A DNA stretch of 64,000 bases from Desulfobulbaceae bacterium UBA2273 (GTDB taxonomy: Bacteria > Desulfobacterota > Desulfobulbia > Desulfobulbales > Desulfurivibrionaceae): positions 1 through 64,000 of the forward strand of contig DDWZ01000028.1 in the NCBI GenBank assembly GCA_002347095.1, given 5' to 3'. The number at the start of each line of letters is the position of its first letter. Position 1 is the stretch's first letter. Positions 35,965 through 45,190 of the stretch are shown in pieces. The translations under genes and the position numbers were made by a program. A model generated the notes under the pieces. It was not told the DNA's origin, made no database searches, and was given only the letters and a program-made list of their open reading frames with translations.

Positions 35965-37845
35965 GTGGATAATCAGGAATTGAACACAGTATTCAAGCGG
36001 GTTGTCGATACCGCAAGCGTGGAATTTTATCTGATCACCCCTGAAGGGGGATTTGCCTATGTGAATCAGGCAGCGGTCAGAAATCTCGGCTATTCCGAGG
36101 CAGAGCTTCTTGCCTTGAACCTTGCCGATATTGATCCGGAAATCGGCCCCAGGGCCAAACATCTTTGGCCCGAGTGGAAAAGGCAGGGCACCCTGCGTCT
36201 TGAAACCACCCATCGAACAAAAAGCGGGCAGATTGTTCAGAAGGAAGTCGATGCGGTCTGCGTCACCCTCGGCGCGGCAGACTATATCTGCGCCTTTGTC
36301 CGGGATATCACCGAGCGCAAGCGCATGGAAGCAGCCCTTTTGGAAAGCGGGGAACAATACCGCGATCTTTTTGAAAGCGCCAGCGACCTCATCCAGTTCG
36401 TCCGGCCGGATGGCTCCTTTCTCCAGGTCAATCCGGCCTGGCGGGACACCTTTGGCTATTCCGAGGAAGAGGTCGGGAAGCTCACCATCTTTGATCTCAT
36501 CGATCCGGACTGCTCGGATCACTGCATGGAAACCTTTCAGCGGGTCCTGGAGGAGGGACGGGTTGACAGGATAGACACATCCTTTGTCGCGAAGAACGGC
36601 GAAAAGATCATGATCCAGGGCGCGGCCAACTGCAGGTACGAAAACGGCAAGCCTCAGGTGACCCGCTGCATTTTCCGCAACGTCAGCGAGGAAAAAAGAC
36701 TGCAGGCCCAATTGCTGCAATCCCAAAAACTGGAGGCTGTCGGGCGGTTGACCAGCGGCGTGGCCCACGATTTCAACAACCTGCTCACCACGATTTTAAG
36801 CTACAGCGAATTGTATCTGAGGCGTCTGCCGGACAGCGACCCCCTGGCGAACGCCCTGCGCGCCATCCGCGAGGCGGGCGTCCGAGGCGCGGCCCTGACC
36901 CGTCAGTTGCTTACCTTCAGCCGGCATCAGGTTGCGGATGTGCGGGTTATCGACTTGTGTAATCTTGTCTCCGGGTTGAGCACCATGATCCGGCGTCTCA
37001 TCCATCCGGGCATCGATTTTACGGTGGAGATTGCGTCCGGCGGACAGGGGCGGATTCTTGCCGATCAGCACCAGATCGAGCAGGTGCTGCTCAATCTGGC
37101 CATCAACGCGCGCGACGCTATGCCGGAGGGGGGGGGCTTGGCCATTTCCTGCCTAGAGGAGGTTTTGGAGCAAAACGAAGTCTCCAATTTCGACAATATC
37201 GAGCCGGGACGGTATGTGGTTCTTGTGGTGAGCGATACAGGGGAAGGCATGAGCAAGGAGGTGCAGGAGCATATCTTCGAGCCGTTTTTCACCACCAAGC
37301 CCCAAGGCAAGGGAACCGGCCTTGGCTTGGCCACCGCCTACGGCATTGTCAAGCAGCATAGCGGCTATATTGTGGTTGAGAGCGAGCCTGGCGAGGGAAC
37401 CACCTTCCGTCTGTATTTCCCCAGGGTGGAGGCGCCGCTGGAGTCGGTGGTGACCGGCCAGGCCTTGGAGGTGTTGCAGGGAAGTGAGACCATCCTCGTG
37501 GTTGACGATGAACCGGAGATCTTGGCGGTTATCAGCCATTCCCTCGGGACCATGGGCTACACCGTGCTTACGGCCGGGTCTTCGTCGGAAGCCTTGCTCC
37601 TTGTGGAAGAGGGGGGGCACAAGATCGACCTCCTGCTGACCGATGTGGTCATGCCGGGGATGCCCGGCCACACGTTGGCCGCCCGGGCCCAGGCGGCTGA
37701 CCCCCGGACCAGGGTGTTGTTCATGTCGGGCTATACCGATTCCATGCTCGAAGAATACGGGGTCTTCCGGACGCATGCCAATTTCATCAGCAAGCCGCTT
37801 TCTCCGGGCGAGCTCGCCGTCAAGATCCGCAAGATGCTGGCGTAA
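35965..37845 (+). CDS. Hybrid PAS histidine kinase with C-terminal receiver
   Basis: 626 aa, no membrane segment. Two PAS domains (about 5-125 and 128-245), HisKA with His268 in [18 protein letters not shown], HATPase ([35 protein letters not shown]) and a C-terminal receiver with Asp560 ([12 protein letters not shown]). All catalytic motifs are intact. The start is a GTG at 35965. No output regulator is adjacent, so phosphotransfer to a distant partner is likely. Confidence 0.9.
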   Translation: MDNQELNTVFKRVVDTASVEFYLITPEGGFAYVNQAAVRNLGYSEAELLALNLADIDPEIGPRAKHLWPEWKRQGTLRLETTHRTKSGQIVQKEVDAVCVTLGAADYICAFVRDITERKRMEAALLESGEQYRDLFESASDLIQFVRPDGSFLQVNPAWRDTFGYSEEEVGKLTIFDLIDPDCSDHCMETFQRVLEEGRVDRIDTSFVAKNGEKIMIQGAANCRYENGKPQVTRCIFRNVSEEKRLQAQLLQSQKLEAVGRLTSGVAHDFNNLLTTILSYSELYLRRLPDSDPLANALRAIREAGVRGAALTRQLLTFSRHQVADVRVIDLCNLVSGLSTMIRRLIHPGIDFTVEIASGGQGRILADQHQIEQVLLNLAINARDAMPEGGGLAISCLEEVLEQNEVSNFDNIEPGRYVVLVVSDTGEGMSKEVQEHIFEPFFTTKPQGKGTGLGLATAYGIVKQHSGYIVVESEPGEGTTFRLYFPRVEAPLESVVTGQALEVLQGSETILVVDDEPEILAVISHSLGTMGYTVLTAGSSSEALLLVEEGGHKIDLLLTDVVMPGMPGHTLAARAQAADPRTRVLFMSGYTDSMLEEYGVFRTHANFISKPLSPGELAVKIRKMLA

Positions 37846-37944
37846 GCCTGAATATGGCCTACGTTCGGACTCTTTTCCTTATTTCCGCATGATCTTCCGT
37901 CGCCCTGCGCTCGTTGCGGCGCTTCCGCGCAAGATTGTTTTCGG

Positions 37945-37975
37945 AAAAAACGGGATATGATTTTTTCCCGTTTTT
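37945..37975 (+). terminator. Terminator after the hybrid kinase
   Basis: AAAAACGGG and CCCGTTTTT form a 9-bp stem around ATATGATTTTTT, with T-rich sequence at the 3' side. About 100 bp past the stop codon. Confidence 0.7.
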
Positions 37976-38054
37976 GGCGCAAAGCGTGGTAGTTTTTGGG
38001 GAGAAGCACCCCCCCTGTCCCGTCTTCTTGTCTTGTTTCTGAACGGAGGATGCC

Positions 38055-38405
38055 ATGGAGCATAAGATCGCCATCGTCGCCTTTGCCGGGGAACCATCCT
38101 GTTTTGCCCACGCCTTGCTAAATGGCCTGGATATGCAAGCCAGGGGCTGGGAGGTCAAGCTGATCATCGAAGGCAAGGCCACCGCCCTGGTCAAGGAGCT
38201 GGCCGAGGCGGAGGCGCCCTTTGCTCCTCTCTACGCCAAGGCAAAAACAGCCGGACTTATCGACTGCGTCTGCCGGGCCTGCGCCACCAAGACCGGGGCT
38301 TTGGCCGCGGCCGAGGCACAGGGCTTGCCCCTGTCCGGCGAGATGCAGGGGCATCCTTCCATGGCTCGCTATGTGGAGGCGGGCTATACGATAATCACCA
38401 TATAA
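38055..38405 (+). CDS. DsrE-like small cytoplasmic protein
   Basis: 116 aa. A Rossmann-like alternation of strands and helices (KIAIVAFAGEPSCFAHALLNGLDM, VKLIIEG) and a Cys-containing loop (DCVCRACATKTGA) resemble the DsrE/F sulfur-carrier superfamily. GGAGG is well placed before the ATG. It heads a co-directional run into the rhodanese-ferritin fusion, consistent with persulfide chemistry, but function is inferred from fold only. Confidence 0.65.
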   Translation: MEHKIAIVAFAGEPSCFAHALLNGLDMQARGWEVKLIIEGKATALVKELAEAEAPFAPLYAKAKTAGLIDCVCRACATKTGALAAAEAQGLPLSGEMQGHPSMARYVEAGYTIITI

Positions 38406-38435
38406 TGATGCACGCTGGCTGAAGGAGGAATTGTC

Positions 38436-39221
38436 ATGGACCTGTATGCGATCAAGCCCTATCTGTACTGGGGCGGCGTTGCCTTTTTTCTGCTCTGCGA
38501 GCAGGGCTTTTCCTACCGGCAGCCCACCGTGGCCCGGACAACACGCTGGCTCGCCAATCTGCCGCTGTCCATCATGAACGGCACGATCTACCATCTGCTG
38601 TATACCAGCGCCATTGTCGCCCTGATTCTTGCCGGGCAGAAGAAAAATACCGGCCTGCTCAACGCATGGGAGCTGCCCGGGTGGCTCAACATTGTCGCCT
38701 CCATCCTGATCCTGGATTTTTTCATCTACCTCTGGCATCTACTCACCCATGTGCTGCCCTTCCTCTGGCGGTTCCATCGCGTGCACCACAGCGACATGAA
38801 CATGGACGTGACCACGGCCAACCGTTTCCATTTGGGCGAGTTTCTTTTCACCGGCCTGATCAGGCTGGCGGTGATCTATACCTTCGGCATTTCCCTGACC
38901 GCCTACATCCTTTTTGAGGTTCTGGTGAATCTCTCCGTGCAGTTTCATCACAGCAGCATCCGGGTGCCGGCGTGGTTCGAGCGGTTGTGGGTGCTTCTTT
39001 TTGTCCCCCCCTTCTTGCACCGCATCCACCATTCGGTGCGGATCAAGGAGCGGGATTCCAACTACGGGGTGATTCTGTCCATCTGGGACCGAATACTGGG
39101 CACCCTGACCACCGGGGTGGAACAGGAAAAAATCGTCATCGGCATCGGTTCGCACCGGGAAATCGAAAAGCTGGGTTTCTGGCGGCTGTTGGCGCTGCCT
39201 TTTACGCGCAATACCCCGTGA
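38436..39221 (+). CDS. Sterol desaturase/fatty acid hydroxylase family membrane protein
   Basis: 261 aa with about four membrane helices. The di-iron histidine clusters of the superfamily are present: HLLTH, FHRVHHSD, FHHSSI and HRIHHSV. Members hydroxylate or desaturate lipids using oxygen, which is notable in a presumed anaerobe. GGAGG upstream of the ATG. Confidence 0.85.
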   Translation: MDLYAIKPYLYWGGVAFFLLCEQGFSYRQPTVARTTRWLANLPLSIMNGTIYHLLYTSAIVALILAGQKKNTGLLNAWELPGWLNIVASILILDFFIYLWHLLTHVLPFLWRFHRVHHSDMNMDVTTANRFHLGEFLFTGLIRLAVIYTFGISLTAYILFEVLVNLSVQFHHSSIRVPAWFERLWVLLFVPPFLHRIHHSVRIKERDSNYGVILSIWDRILGTLTTGVEQEKIVIGIGSHREIEKLGFWRLLALPFTRNTP

Positions 39222-39263
39222 AGCATGAAACCCGGATCGGGAAAGACACGAAAGGAGTGAGCA

Positions 39264-40124
39264 ATGAACTGGAAGAATCTGTTTGTCCCGGGCAAGGATT
39301 TCACCGTGGCCCAGGCCAAGGAGTACATGGAGGCGCGGGGAGCGGATGCCTATCAGCTCCTGGATGTCCGTCAGCCCAAGGAGTATGAGGAAGGGCATCT
39401 GCCCGGGGCCATTCTTATCCCGCTTAAAGAGCTGCCCGGGCGACTGGCTGAGCTTGATAAGGAAAAGCCGGTCATTGCCTATTGCGCCGTTGGCGGCAGA
39501 AGCAAAGCAGCGGCCCAGCTTCTTGCTGGCAAGGATTTTGCAGACGTTTACAATATGGCCGGAGGCATCAAGGCCTGGCAGGGGCAACAGGCCAAGGGGG
39601 GGGAAGAGGCCGGGCTGGAGTTTTTCACCGGCCAGGAAGAGTATGAGGACGGAGTGAGCCTGGCCTATGCCATGGAAGACGGGTTGCAGGAGTTCTACCG
39701 TCTTCTGGCCGAACGGGCGCAGGATAACGGGGCCCGGCAGCTCTATACCCGCTTGATGGGCTTTGAGGATGCGCACAAGACCCGGCTTCTTGCCGAGTAC
39801 CGGCAGGCGCACGGGTCTGCGGCCATGCCGGGCACAGGGGCTACGGGGCTGATGGAGGGCGGTTCCAGGGTGGAGGATTTTCTTGTCCGGGTCGATACCC
39901 GTCTGCACACCAAGCGGGATATCCTGGAGTTGGCCATGGGGTTAGAGACCCAAGCCCTGGATTTGTACAGCCGCATGGCGCAAAAGAGTAAAAAAAATGA
40001 GGCCAGGGCGTTGTTTTTGCGTTTGGCGGATGAAGAAAAAACGCATCTTTCCTTTTTGGCCGACGAAATGGACACGGTGCTGAACCAAGGCGCAAGCCCC
40101 TTGGATGGCGGACAGGTACGATAA
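39264..40124 (+). CDS. Rhodanese-ferritin-like fusion protein
   Basis: 286 aa, two domains. Rhodanese (about 1-110) with active-site Cys74 in AYCAVGGRSKAAA and the DVRQPKEYEEGHLPGAI motif. The ferritin-like/rubrerythrin-like four-helix domain (about 125-275) has glutamates in EDGLQEFYRLL, FEDAHKTRL, ETQALDLYSRM and DEEKTHLSFL that fit a di-iron site. Suggests sulfur transfer coupled to peroxide or oxygen handling. Its stop overlaps the kinase start (TAATG). Confidence 0.85.
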   Translation: MNWKNLFVPGKDFTVAQAKEYMEARGADAYQLLDVRQPKEYEEGHLPGAILIPLKELPGRLAELDKEKPVIAYCAVGGRSKAAAQLLAGKDFADVYNMAGGIKAWQGQQAKGGEEAGLEFFTGQEEYEDGVSLAYAMEDGLQEFYRLLAERAQDNGARQLYTRLMGFEDAHKTRLLAEYRQAHGSAAMPGTGATGLMEGGSRVEDFLVRVDTRLHTKRDILELAMGLETQALDLYSRMAQKSKKNEARALFLRLADEEKTHLSFLADEMDTVLNQGASPLDGGQVR

Positions 40125-42166
40125 TGGAATGGAAAAGGCAAGAACGCAGGGTGGCAAAAACCGACAGGCGGGCCATAGGCCGCATGCTGCTGGGCCACCT
40201 CCGATTCCTGCAATCGGTGATCAACGGGGTGACGGACCCTGTCCTGGTGATCGGAACGGATATGCGGGTAAAGCTCATCAACCAGGCAGCGCGGGATTTC
40301 CCTGTTTCCCGGAAGAACGGTGGGAGATTCTCTGAAAATTCGCACTGTTATCGGGTGTTGTTCGGCTTGGAGCAACCGTGCGACAAAGTCGGGCGCGCGT
40401 GTCCGCTCATGGAGGTTCTTGAAAGCGGCAAAGCAGTCTCGGTTTCTCAGGACATTACCCTGAAGTCCGGTGAGCTTCGTCATTACGAGGTGTTTGCCTC
40501 CCCTCTTCTGGGGGACGACGACACCCTGCTCGGCATTATCGAAATTTTGCGTGATGTCACTGAACTGAATTGTGCCGCCGAGGTTTTAAAGAAAAGTCAT
40601 GACGAGCTTGAGCGGCGGGTTGAGGCGCGAACCATTGAGTTGAAAAAGGTCAATGATGCCCTGCGCCTTGAGGTCGAAGAGCGGCGCTGGGCCGAAGACC
40701 AACTGCTTCAGGCCTGCGAACAGGCAAAACTCGTTTACAGTGTTATTCCCAGCGCCATTTTCACCGTTGACCTTGAGAGAAAGATCACCAGTTGGAATAA
40801 GAAGGCGGAAAGGATCACCGGATATACGGAAGCGGAGGTTCTCGGCAAGCCGTGCAGTGTTTTTGCCTTGGAACCCTGCACGGTAAAAGGCTGCGGCGTG
40901 TATTCGAAAACGGTCAAGAAACCTATCCTTAATCGGATTTGTGAGATCAAAACCAAGGATGGACGGGTAAGGATTGCCAGTAAAAACGCCGACTTATTGC
41001 GGGATGCAAGCGGCCAGGTCATCGGCGCGGTGGAAAGCTTCAGCGACATTACGGAACAGCAAAATACCGACAGGCAGTTGCGCACGGAGCGGGATAAGTT
41101 CCGGGGGATCCTTTCCGCCCTTGATCATGGCATGCACATCCTCAACCGGGATTATGAGATCGAATACCAAAACGAGATCTTGCGCCGGACCTTTGGCGAC
41201 AAGATCGGTGAGAAATGCTACGAGGTGTACAAGCAGCGGGATGCGCCCTGTGAGGTGTGCCGCATGCATGCCGCCATCGAAAGCAACGAGATCCAGCGAA
41301 CAGAGGAGGTCATGTCCGATCACCGCCATTATGAACAGAGCTATGTCCCCTTTGTCGATGTCGATGGCGAAACCAAGGCCCTGATTCTCCTGCGGGATGT
41401 CACCGAGGAAAAAAAATACCGGGCCGAAACCATGCGGGCCGGTCAGCTTGCCTCCATCGGCGAACTGGCCGCCGGAGTGGCTCACGAGATCAATAATCCC
41501 ATCAACGGGATCATCAATTACGCCCAGGTGCTGCTCGATGACGCAAGCCAGGGGGGGATGGAAGGCGAAGGAGGCCATCCGGTCCAGCGGGAGATGCTCG
41601 ATCGCATCATCAAGGAAGGAGAGCGGATCGCTTATATCGTGCGCAATCTGCTCTTTTTTGCCCGTCAGCGGGAAGAGGAGGCGGAGGTGGTCGAAATCGG
41701 GGCGATTGTCGACGATTCCCTGGCCTTGATCAAACACCAGCTCCAGAAAGACGGGATACGTATCTCCACCGACATCCCGGAGGGTTTGCCGCCCATCCGG
41801 GTGCATCCGCAACAGTTGCAGCAGGTTTTTCTCAATCTGCTCAGCAACGCGCGATATGCCCTCAACCACCGCTACCCCGGGCGGGATCCCGGCAAAAAGC
41901 TGGAGATCCGCTGCCGGGAAATGCAGGGCCCGGGCCGAACCATGGTGCGGACGGAAATAACCGATCATGGCGAAGGGATCCCGCCGGAGATGCTTTCCCA
42001 TATTTTTGAGCCGTTTTTTTCTTCAAAGAAACCGGGAGAGGGGACCGGCCTGGGGTTGTCCATCAGCGCCGGGTTGATCAGGGATTTTCAGGGAGAACTG
42101 AGGGTGGCAAGCGAACTCGGGGTATACACCACCATGACCGTTGATCTGCCTGCTTATGAAGAATAA
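40124..42166 (+). CDS. Multi-PAS sensor histidine kinase
   Basis: 680 aa soluble kinase with three PAS modules (about 25-145, 200-315, 320-430) separated by a coiled coil, then HisKA with His454 ([15 protein letters not shown]) and an intact HATPase ([30 protein letters not shown]). PAS1 has cysteines in [21 protein letters not shown] and PAS3 in [18 protein letters not shown], suggesting a redox, haem or iron-sulfur cue. Translationally coupled to the rhodanese-ferritin gene and followed 35 bp later by its probable partner, the sigma-54 regulator. Confidence 0.92.
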   Translation: MEWKRQERRVAKTDRRAIGRMLLGHLRFLQSVINGVTDPVLVIGTDMRVKLINQAARDFPVSRKNGGRFSENSHCYRVLFGLEQPCDKVGRACPLMEVLESGKAVSVSQDITLKSGELRHYEVFASPLLGDDDTLLGIIEILRDVTELNCAAEVLKKSHDELERRVEARTIELKKVNDALRLEVEERRWAEDQLLQACEQAKLVYSVIPSAIFTVDLERKITSWNKKAERITGYTEAEVLGKPCSVFALEPCTVKGCGVYSKTVKKPILNRICEIKTKDGRVRIASKNADLLRDASGQVIGAVESFSDITEQQNTDRQLRTERDKFRGILSALDHGMHILNRDYEIEYQNEILRRTFGDKIGEKCYEVYKQRDAPCEVCRMHAAIESNEIQRTEEVMSDHRHYEQSYVPFVDVDGETKALILLRDVTEEKKYRAETMRAGQLASIGELAAGVAHEINNPINGIINYAQVLLDDASQGGMEGEGGHPVQREMLDRIIKEGERIAYIVRNLLFFARQREEEAEVVEIGAIVDDSLALIKHQLQKDGIRISTDIPEGLPPIRVHPQQLQQVFLNLLSNARYALNHRYPGRDPGKKLEIRCREMQGPGRTMVRTEITDHGEGIPPEMLSHIFEPFFSSKKPGEGTGLGLSISAGLIRDFQGELRVASELGVYTTMTVDLPAYEE

Positions 42167-42201
42167 CAAATTGATTTCGTTCCTTTTTTACGAGGGTGGC
42201 A

Positions 42202-43989
42202 ATGATTGATCTGGATAAATCAGAGACCAGGATACTGGTGGTGGACGACGAGGAAAGCCTGCGGCTGACCTTTCAGATGTTTCTCGGTCGCGAGGGGTAC
42301 GGACCGGTGGTGACTGCCTCGACTTTTGAAGAGGCGATGGCGCTGATTGAACAGCAGACCTTCGATCTGATCATCAGCGACATCGTCATGGAGGGGGCCT
42401 CGGGCATTGATCTGCTGCGGCGGGTCAGGGAGCTTGGGTTGGAGTGCCCGATGGTCATGGTCACGGGCTATCCCAACATCAACACCGCTTCCGAGGCGGT
42501 GCGGCTGGGGGCCTTTGATTACCTCGCCAAGCCGGTGAAAAAGGCCGATCTGTTGCGCACCGCGCGCATGGCCCTCCAGCAGTATGGACTCTGGAAGGAA
42601 AAAGAACGGTTGACCGAGGAAAAAGAGCGCTACCAGCAGTATCTTGAAACGATTTTCCGCAGTGTCCGGGACATGATCATCACCGTTGACCATGACCTGC
42701 GGGTGGTGCAGATGAATGATCAGGCCAAAAATTGGGCGGCAACGTACATGCCCCGCCTTGCCGTTGGCGCCGATCTGGAGGAGGTGGCCGGCGCCTTTGC
42801 CGTGTTTGCCTCGGATGTGCAAAAAGTAATGGACTGCCGGGAAGCGGTAAGCGAGCATCGCATCGAGATCAATCTGGAGGACGGGGGACATGTTGTATTC
42901 CGGCTCAGTGCGGCTCCTCTTGAAAGTCAGCACGACAAAGGCTTTCTCGGGGTGGTGCTGGTGTTCCGCGATGTGAGCCGGTTGGAGGATCTCGAAAAAC
43001 GGGGCAAGCGCACCTATTTTCACCGGTTGGCCGGGGTGAGCCGGGCCATGCAGACGGTCTACACCCTCATCGAAAATGTCGGCCAGGTGGACACCTCGGT
43101 GCTGATCACCGGAGAATCAGGCACCGGCAAGGAGTTGGTGGCCGAGGCCCTGCATGCGGAAAGTCCGCGCCGGGACATGCCCCTGGTCAAATTCGACTGC
43201 ACCTCCATCCCGGAAAACCTCATGGAAAGTGAGCTGTTCGGCCACAAAAAAGGCGCCTTCACCGGGGCGGATCGCAACCGGGAGGGGAGGATTTTGCAGG
43301 CGGACGGCGGCACCTTGTTTCTCGACGAGATAGGCGATATCTCCCCGCTGATGCAGTTGCGCCTGCTGCGTTTTCTCCAGGAGCGCACCTTCTATCCGGT
43401 GGGCGAGGACAGGCCCGTCACCGTGGACGTTCGGGTGGTGGCCGCCACCAACGCCGATCTGAAGCAAAAGGTGCAGCGGGGGGAGTTCCGGGAGGATCTC
43501 TATTACCGGCTGCGGGTGATTGATATTACCCTGCCGCCCTTGCGGAACCGTGAAGGGGATTTGCCCATTTTGGTGGATCTGTTTTTAGCCCGGTTCAGCA
43601 AACGTCTGAACAAGAATATTACCGGGATTTCCGACCAGGCCTTGCAACTGCTGGCTGACTACAGTTGGCCGGGAAACGTCCGGGAGCTGGAGCATGTCGT
43701 GGAGCGGGCCTGTGTGCTGTGCACGGACGACACGATCACCACGGGCAACCTTCCTGAAGAGGTGCGGAGCTGGAATCGTGTTGCTGCCACAACTTCGGGG
43801 GGCAATGGGGAGGAGCCCTCGGCTGTCAAGGGCTTCGGGGGGAGCGCTCCTGTTTCGCGGGAGAGCGAAAAGGAGCATCTTGTGAATATCATCGCCCAAA
43901 CCGACGGCAACAAAGCCAAGGCTGCCAGGCTGCTTGGCATTGACCGCAGCACCCTGTACCGGAAAATGAAGGCGTACGGTCTGGAATAG
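42202..43989 (+). CDS. Sigma-54-dependent response regulator
   Basis: 595 aa. Receiver (VVDDEES, Asp60 in ISDIVMEG, Lys in YLAKPVKK), a PAS domain (about 150-265), AAA+ domain with Walker A GESGTGKE (304-311) and the sigma-54-contact loop GAFTGA (351-356), and a Fis-type C-terminal helix-turn-helix (NKAKAARLLGIDRSTLYRKMKAYG). The receiver-PAS-AAA-Fis layout is less common than NtrC. GAGGG is five bases before ATG 42202. Two sigma-54 promoters with shared palindromes follow downstream, so it is the likely activator of both. Confidence 0.95.
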   Translation: MIDLDKSETRILVVDDEESLRLTFQMFLGREGYGPVVTASTFEEAMALIEQQTFDLIISDIVMEGASGIDLLRRVRELGLECPMVMVTGYPNINTASEAVRLGAFDYLAKPVKKADLLRTARMALQQYGLWKEKERLTEEKERYQQYLETIFRSVRDMIITVDHDLRVVQMNDQAKNWAATYMPRLAVGADLEEVAGAFAVFASDVQKVMDCREAVSEHRIEINLEDGGHVVFRLSAAPLESQHDKGFLGVVLVFRDVSRLEDLEKRGKRTYFHRLAGVSRAMQTVYTLIENVGQVDTSVLITGESGTGKELVAEALHAESPRRDMPLVKFDCTSIPENLMESELFGHKKGAFTGADRNREGRILQADGGTLFLDEIGDISPLMQLRLLRFLQERTFYPVGEDRPVTVDVRVVAATNADLKQKVQRGEFREDLYYRLRVIDITLPPLRNREGDLPILVDLFLARFSKRLNKNITGISDQALQLLADYSWPGNVRELEHVVERACVLCTDDTITTGNLPEEVRSWNRVAATTSGGNGEEPSAVKGFGGSAPVSRESEKEHLVNIIAQTDGNKAKAARLLGIDRSTLYRKMKAYGLE

Positions 43990-43993
43990 CAGG

Positions 43994-44029
43994 GTGTTGC
44001 ACGTGCAACACTCTGCTACACATGCAACA
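43994..44029. promoter_or_regulatory. Putative enhancer (UAS) 1
   Basis: Perfect 18-nt palindrome GTGTTGCACGTGCAACAC (43994-44011) followed by an imperfect second site (TGCTACA-CA-TGCAACA, 44014-44029). About 260 bp upstream of the -24/-12 promoter. The same half-site TGTTGCA/TGCAACA recurs at 47025-47082. Confidence 0.7.
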
Positions 44030-44031
44030 GC

Positions 44032-44070
44032 AAAAGTGTGGCGCCGCAATTCCGGGCGCCACACTTTTTT
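44032..44070 (+). terminator. Terminator of the kinase-regulator operon
   Basis: AAAAGTGTGGCGCC (44032-44045) and GGCGCCACACTTTT (44055-44068) form a 14-bp stem ending in six T. It separates the activator gene from its presumed target. Confidence 0.92.
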
Positions 44071-44214
44071 GTTTCCCTCCTCCCTGGCATCCTCTGCTGT
44101 GCCATCTTGCTGATAATCGCTGTAAACATTTGCTAACAATTTGATATTCATTGTTTTTTCATGTTTTTTCCTCCCCAGGTGTTCAATCCCTCCTCTGTTT
44201 TTTATTTGCTTTAA

Positions 44215-44227
44215 AATCAACAAGTTA
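44215..44227 (+). promoter_or_regulatory. IHF consensus site
   Basis: AATCAACAAGTTA matches WATCAANNNNTTR at every position. It lies between enhancer 1 and the -24/-12 promoter, where IHF bending commonly assists sigma-54 activators. Confidence 0.55.
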
Positions 44228-44268
44228 AACTTTAATGATGGAAAATCCTCCCCTGCGCCCGGAGTGTG

Positions 44269-44285
44269 TTGGCACACCCCATGCA
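44269..44285 (+). promoter_or_regulatory. Sigma-54 promoter of the small-protein operon
   Basis: TTGGCACACCCCATGCA: GG at 44271-44272 and GC at 44283-44284 are ten bases apart, the strict sigma-54 spacing, and TTGGCAC is consensus. Expected start near 44296, about 58 nt before the first ATG. Confidence 0.8.
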
Positions 44286-44353
44286 AAGTACCCTGATCAA
44301 ACGAAACAAGAATCATGATAAGAGCGAAAAAACAAAATCATAGGAGGCTCACC

Positions 44354-44569
44354 ATGAAGAATACAATGCAGAAACAAGGACTCGGTCTTGGCGAACTTGA
44401 TCAGGAAGCAATCGGTGAGGGAATCTCCCAGGCAGGCGTGGGCGTCATTCTTACCTTGGCAACCTTGATCGGAGTATGGGGCATTGCCTGTTTGGTCGGC
44501 GGAATGATCAGCATGGGCGGGGTCCTGGAAATGGGGCGCAACTGGCTCACCGCAGTAACAGGCATGTAA
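44354..44569 (+). CDS. Small single-pass membrane protein
   Basis: 71 aa, unrecognised family. A short soluble N-terminus (MKNTMQKQGLGLGELDQEA) precedes a hydrophobic segment (about 28-55, Gly-rich: ILTLATLIGVWGIACLVGGMI) and a short tail. A strong GGAGG is seven bases before the ATG. First gene after the sigma-54 promoter. Could be a membrane-stress or complex-assembly peptide; no function can be assigned. Confidence 0.8.
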   Translation: MKNTMQKQGLGLGELDQEAIGEGISQAGVGVILTLATLIGVWGIACLVGGMISMGGVLEMGRNWLTAVTGM

Positions 44570-44583
44570 TCTTGCTGAAAAAT

Positions 44584-44612
44584 CAAGGGCTTGGAGATAA
44601 ACCAAGCCCTTG
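44584..44612 (+). other. Intercistronic stem-loop
   Basis: CAAGGGCTTGG (44584-44594) and CCAAGCCCTTG (44602-44612) form a perfect 11-bp stem with a 7-nt loop between the two small genes. The following A-run is not a terminator tail. It may protect or process the mRNA and set the ratio of the two products. Confidence 0.65.
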
Positions 44613-44643
44613 GAAAAAAAGAAAATTCATAAGGAGCGACATC

Positions 44644-44955
44644 ATGGAAAAGGCAATATCAGACAAGAAGGGCGCAGGGATTTTCATGGCAGTAATGGGC
44701 GGCATCGGTGCGGCAGTCGGAGTGTGGGCTTTTGCCGCCCTGAGTTTCAGCCTTTCCAAGGCGGGTTTGAGCGAGGTGGCTCGGCAATACATGGTAGCCA
44801 TCGGCCTGATCGGCGAACAGGCCACCCTGGTTGACTTTTACACCCACATCAAGGGCGTTGAGTACCTGGTCTGTGTCGCCTTCTTCGCCGCATTCCCGGT
44901 TTTCTTCAAGTATGTCAACACCCCCAAGAAGGTTACGGTTCCCGGCCAACGCTGA
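44644..44955 (+). CDS. Small two-pass membrane protein
   Basis: 103 aa, unrecognised family. Two hydrophobic segments (about 10-36 and 78-95) enclose a region SLSKAGLSEVARQYMVAIGLIGEQATLVDFYTH, and a basic tail follows. AAGGAG is seven bases before the ATG. Partner of the preceding gene in the sigma-54-driven operon. I see no cofactor motifs; a small subunit of a membrane complex is one possibility. Confidence 0.8.
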   Translation: MEKAISDKKGAGIFMAVMGGIGAAVGVWAFAALSFSLSKAGLSEVARQYMVAIGLIGEQATLVDFYTHIKGVEYLVCVAFFAAFPVFFKYVNTPKKVTVPGQR

Positions 44956-45045
44956 TCAGGAGCCGGTGACGGATGCTGTGTTCTTTAAAGCATCCGTCGC
45001 GGCCCTGATGCCGTTCAACGGCTGACCTTGCAGTACCCTCCCTCC

Positions 45046-45074
45046 AAGCCCGGGTTCGCCCGGGCTTTTTTTTT
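45046..45074 (+). terminator. Terminator of the small-protein operon
   Basis: AAGCCCGGG / TTCG / CCCGGGCTT, a 9-bp stem with the extra-stable UUCG loop, followed by nine T. Confidence 0.95.
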
Positions 45075-45190
45075 ATTGTTTTTCGCAGAGTAATGATAGG
45101 CTGGAGTAAAGATATGGTCCGAATGTTGCACCTTTTTTTCTTGGAATCCGTTCGCCCTGCTTCGTGTTCATTACAGTCCGGGAGGAAATT

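Larger units (their letters stand above)
43990..44353. other. Regulatory interval before the small-protein operon
   Basis: 364 bp without genes: palindromes, a terminator, an AT-rich stretch with an IHF consensus and a -24/-12 promoter, in that order. Each is listed separately. Confidence 0.8.

Noticed and set aside
43995..44010. TGT-N10-ACA, the NifA enhancer consensus
   Set aside because: The string fits, but the second cluster has an eight-base spacer, the adjacent activator has a receiver and PAS domain and is not NifA-like, and no nif genes are present. I treat the dyad as specific for the local regulator.
45124..45190. Sigma-54 promoter for ftsH
   Set aside because: A TGTTGCA half-site is present, but no GG-N10-GC pair of -24/-12 type follows it.
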